From NCBI RefSeq assembly GCF_001043005.1, contig NZ_JYKZ01000001.1:930001-994000 (forward strand): a DNA stretch of 64,000 bases. The letters run 5' to 3'. A program made the translations under genes and the position numbers. Of the stretch, positions 63,489-64,000 are shown piece after piece (positions within the stretch are counted from its first letter, which is position 1; each line of letters begins with the position of its first letter). This DNA comes from Pseudomonas psychrophila. GTDB taxonomy: Bacteria; Pseudomonadota; Gammaproteobacteria; Pseudomonadales; Pseudomonadaceae. Under the pieces are notes generated by a model. The model ran no database searches, was not told where the DNA came from, and worked only from the letters and a program-made list of their open reading frames with translations.

Positions 63489-64000
63489 ATGGGCGAATTC
63501 GATACCATCCGACCTTACGACGACGCCGAAGTCCCAGCAGTGCTGGCCCGGTTGCTCAGCGACAAGGCGTTTCTAGATATCCTGACCCACTTTCGCTTCC
63601 CGCGCCTGGCAGGCGCTTTCGGCTGGCTGTTAAAACCACTTATAGCCCATCGTCTGCGTAAAGAGTTCGCGAGCGTGACCTCCGTCGCCACTTTGCAAGA
63701 CAAGGTCGAGGTTTACGTCGACCGCACCATCGAGCATGCCACTGATGGTGTGACCTATACCGGCGTTGAACAGTTGAAGACGGGTAGTGCCTATCTGTTT
63801 TTGGCCAACCACCGCGACATCGTGATGGACCCGGCTTTCGTCAACTACGCGGTTTATCACGCGGGCCTGCCAACACCCCGTATCGCCATTGGCGACAACC
63901 TGCTCCAAAAGCCCTTTGTCAGCGATTTGATGCGCCTGAACAAAAGCTTCATCGTTCACCGCTCGATCACCGGGCGCCGTGAAAAGCTTGCTGCTTATCA
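63489..64000 (+). CDS. PlsC-like glycerol acyltransferase, N-terminal part
   Basis: The first 170 codons are present and the frame is open to the end of the window. The start is ATG 63486 or 63489 (the second has better spacing from AAGAG). LANHRDIVMDPAFV near residue 107 is the acyltransferase motif I, but the spacing is HX5D instead of the usual HX4D. GDNLLQKPFVSDLMRLNKSF and IVHRSITGRRE follow, as in large 1-acylglycerol-3-phosphate acyltransferases of gammaproteobacteria. The C-terminus is missing. Confidence 0.85.
   Translation, partial: MGEFDTIRPYDDAEVPAVLARLLSDKAFLDILTHFRFPRLAGAFGWLLKPLIAHRLRKEFASVTSVATLQDKVEVYVDRTIEHATDGVTYTGVEQLKTGSAYLFLANHRDIVMDPAFVNYAVYHAGLPTPRIAIGDNLLQKPFVSDLMRLNKSFIVHRSITGRREKLAAY

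Overview
The window is a chromosomal segment of a fluorescent-type Pseudomonas (fluorescens/fragi lineage is my best guess). The evidence is the gene order and the protein types: cyo oxidase and a hmp/norR pair, a complete dcw cluster ending in lpxC, rsmI-lpoA-yraN-(gmhA/diaA)-dolP, sspAB-petABC-rpsI-rplM, zapE-trpS, a Mn-type riboswitch before a TMEM165-family gene, and Pseudomonas REP/REPIN elements. Apart from one short AT-rich stretch the base composition looks even. I see no integrase, IS element, CRISPR array, prophage gene or tRNA.

Layout. 1-5.6 kb (minus strand): cyoC (start only), cyoB, cyoA, dsbB, and the nitric oxide dioxygenase hmp. 5.7-8.8 kb (plus): the NO-responsive sigma54 activator norR, divergent from hmp across a region with three NorR boxes, then cheV and a GNAT gene. 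9.3-15.6 kb (plus): a MexMN/Mdt-like RND pump followed, with overlaps, by its probable two-component regulator and sensor. 15.6-17.1 kb: the only accessory-looking stretch, with an AC-skewed spacer, a 219-residue protein I do not recognise and a small exported protein. 17.2-20.2 kb: an OprD-family porin and a diguanylate cyclase whose 5' end looks disturbed.

20.2-38.2 kb (minus) is the whole dcw cluster, transcribed mraZ-rsmH-ftsL-ftsI-murE-murF-mraY-murD-ftsW-murG-murC-ddlB-ftsQ-ftsA-ftsZ-lpxC. Most junctions up to ddlB overlap by 1 to 11 bases. It starts from a sigma70-like promoter followed by three 10-bp-phased MraZ boxes. rnpB (RNase P RNA) lies just beyond it. 38.9-43.5 kb holds rsmI and the divergent lpoA-yraN-gmhA/diaA-dolP envelope operon. 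43.5-48.4 kb (minus) holds rplM-rpsI, the cytochrome bc1 operon petABC and sspAB. 48.7-54.8 kb: an aldo/keto reductase, a GlxA-type regulator, zapE, trpS, an alpha/beta hydrolase and zapG. 54.9-64 kb: an OmpA-like lipoprotein, a DUF1302 outer-membrane protein, a LysE exporter, a D-2-hydroxyacid dehydrogenase, rsmC, the manganese riboswitch and exporter, an M48 lipoprotein protease, an SRAP-family protein with altered active-site positions, a DUF2007 plus CPXCG pair, and the start of a PlsC-like acyltransferase that runs off the end.

Most of the window is core genome (respiration, NO detoxification, peptidoglycan and division, ribosome, envelope). The items most worth a second look are the bistable-looking expression platform of the Mn riboswitch, the SRAP variant, the unknown gene at 15.8 kb, the GmhA/DiaA ambiguity, the possible frameshift before the diguanylate cyclase, and the NorR box that overlaps the norR start codon. 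All start-site choices come from reading the sequence; no database search was run.
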